Source: Rhodoferax sp. (GTDB lineage: Bacteria > Pseudomonadota > Gammaproteobacteria > Burkholderiales > Burkholderiaceae_C). From it: a DNA stretch of 6,781 bases. The notes under the pieces are model-generated. The model ran no database searches and had not been told where the DNA came from. It saw only the letters and a list, made by a program, of their open reading frames with translations. The translations under genes and the position numbers were made by a program. This document shows, piece by piece, positions 6,420-6,781 of this stretch. Location: positions 1 through 6,781 of the forward strand of contig JAQSDS010000072.1 in NCBI GenBank assembly GCA_029946045.1, read 5' to 3'. Numbering within the stretch: position 1 is the first letter of the stretch; every line of letters begins with the position of its first letter.

Positions 6420-6781
6420 GGGGATTCTTCTCGCGCCACATCCGCCACCGGCGCACCGGTCAGGTGCACCAGGTCCGCGGGTTGCAATTTAAAAACACCA
6501 TGCGGGTGCCCGGCGGCGGCCCAGATTTCATCAAAGCGCAGCAGCTCGCGGTCAATCAGGGTGACCGGCGCCACCGCATGCCCCACCGGCGACACGCCGC
6601 CAATGGAAAAACCGGTGCGCAACTTGACAAACTCGGCATCGGCACGCCCCAGCTTTTGCCCGTCAACACAGACCAGCGCCTGCACCTTGGCTTCGTCGAC
6701 ACGGCGGTCACCCGAGGTGATGACCAGCACGGCAACGGCATCGGGCTTGCGCCTGAAAATTATGCTTTTGGCAATTTGCCC
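6416..6781 (-). CDS. YbaK/EbsC-family aminoacyl-tRNA deacylase, 5' end beyond window
   Basis: The 121 visible residues match the YbaK/ProX prolyl-tRNA editing-like family, which hydrolyses mischarged aminoacyl-tRNAs in trans. Visible family features are AKSIIFR near the visible start, VLVITSGDRRVD (18-29), the core TGFSIGGVSPVGH (56-68), LIDRELLRFDEIWAAAGHPH (75-94) and the C-terminal LQPADLVHLTG (99-109). The frame stays open to the window edge (GQIAKSII is in frame), so the GTG at 6730 is internal and not the start. Family members are about 155-165 residues, so some 40 N-terminal residues are missing. The amino acid specificity (Cys-tRNA(Pro), Ala-tRNA(Pro) or other) cannot be told from this fragment. 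The stop overlaps the DUF1289 start as ATGA. Confidence 0.93.
   Translation of the reverse strand, partial: GQIAKSIIFRRKPDAVAVLVITSGDRRVDEAKVQALVCVDGQKLGRADAEFVKLRTGFSIGGVSPVGHAVAPVTLIDRELLRFDEIWAAAGHPHGVFKLQPADLVHLTGAPVADVAREESP

Noticed and set aside
6556..6730. GTG at 6730 as the start of the YbaK-type gene
   Set aside because: The frame continues upstream to the window edge with family-like sequence (AKSIIFR), so this GTG is an internal valine.

Overview
The window is a GC-rich stretch in which all supported genes lie on the minus strand, so transcription runs right to left. Gene content and codon use suggest a betaproteobacterium, most likely Burkholderiales/Comamonadaceae (Rhodoferax- or Polaromonas-like). 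That placement is an inference from recalled protein types, not a database match.

Right end (5533-6781): three small genes are joined by ATGA stop/start overlaps and probably form one translationally coupled operon. In order of transcription they are a YbaK/EbsC-type aminoacyl-tRNA deacylase (5' end beyond the window), a DUF1289 small cysteine-motif protein, and a DsbA-fold 2-hydroxychromene-2-carboxylate isomerase-like protein. They share no obvious pathway.

Left part (1-5446): after an 86-base gap, one uninterrupted reading frame fills the rest of the window and runs off the left edge. Its 1815 visible codons encode two complete UvrA-like modules in one chain: four ABC nucleotide-binding domains, with four Walker A motifs and three LSGGE signatures visible. 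Canonical UvrA is about 940 residues and works as a homodimer, so this looks like a covalently linked UvrA pseudo-dimer of roughly 1950 residues. The modules differ. Module 1 (about residues 1-1004) has a serine in place of one cysteine in its first zinc site and no obvious UvrB-binding motif. Module 2 (from about residue 1057) has all its zinc cysteines and a UvrB-binding-like segment.

The most unusual signal is that palindromic repeat-like DNA sits inside this gene and is translated in frame. One copy lies in the linker between the modules (2339-2388) and a related shorter one lies between the two nucleotide-binding domains of module 2 (635-659). Both are read in the same frame and orientation and both encode the peptide LGSDP. 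A third repeat-like fragment (2305-2323) is also in the linker. No RNA gene, CRISPR array, insertion sequence or strong terminator was seen, and no gene-free stretch exceeds 300 bases.
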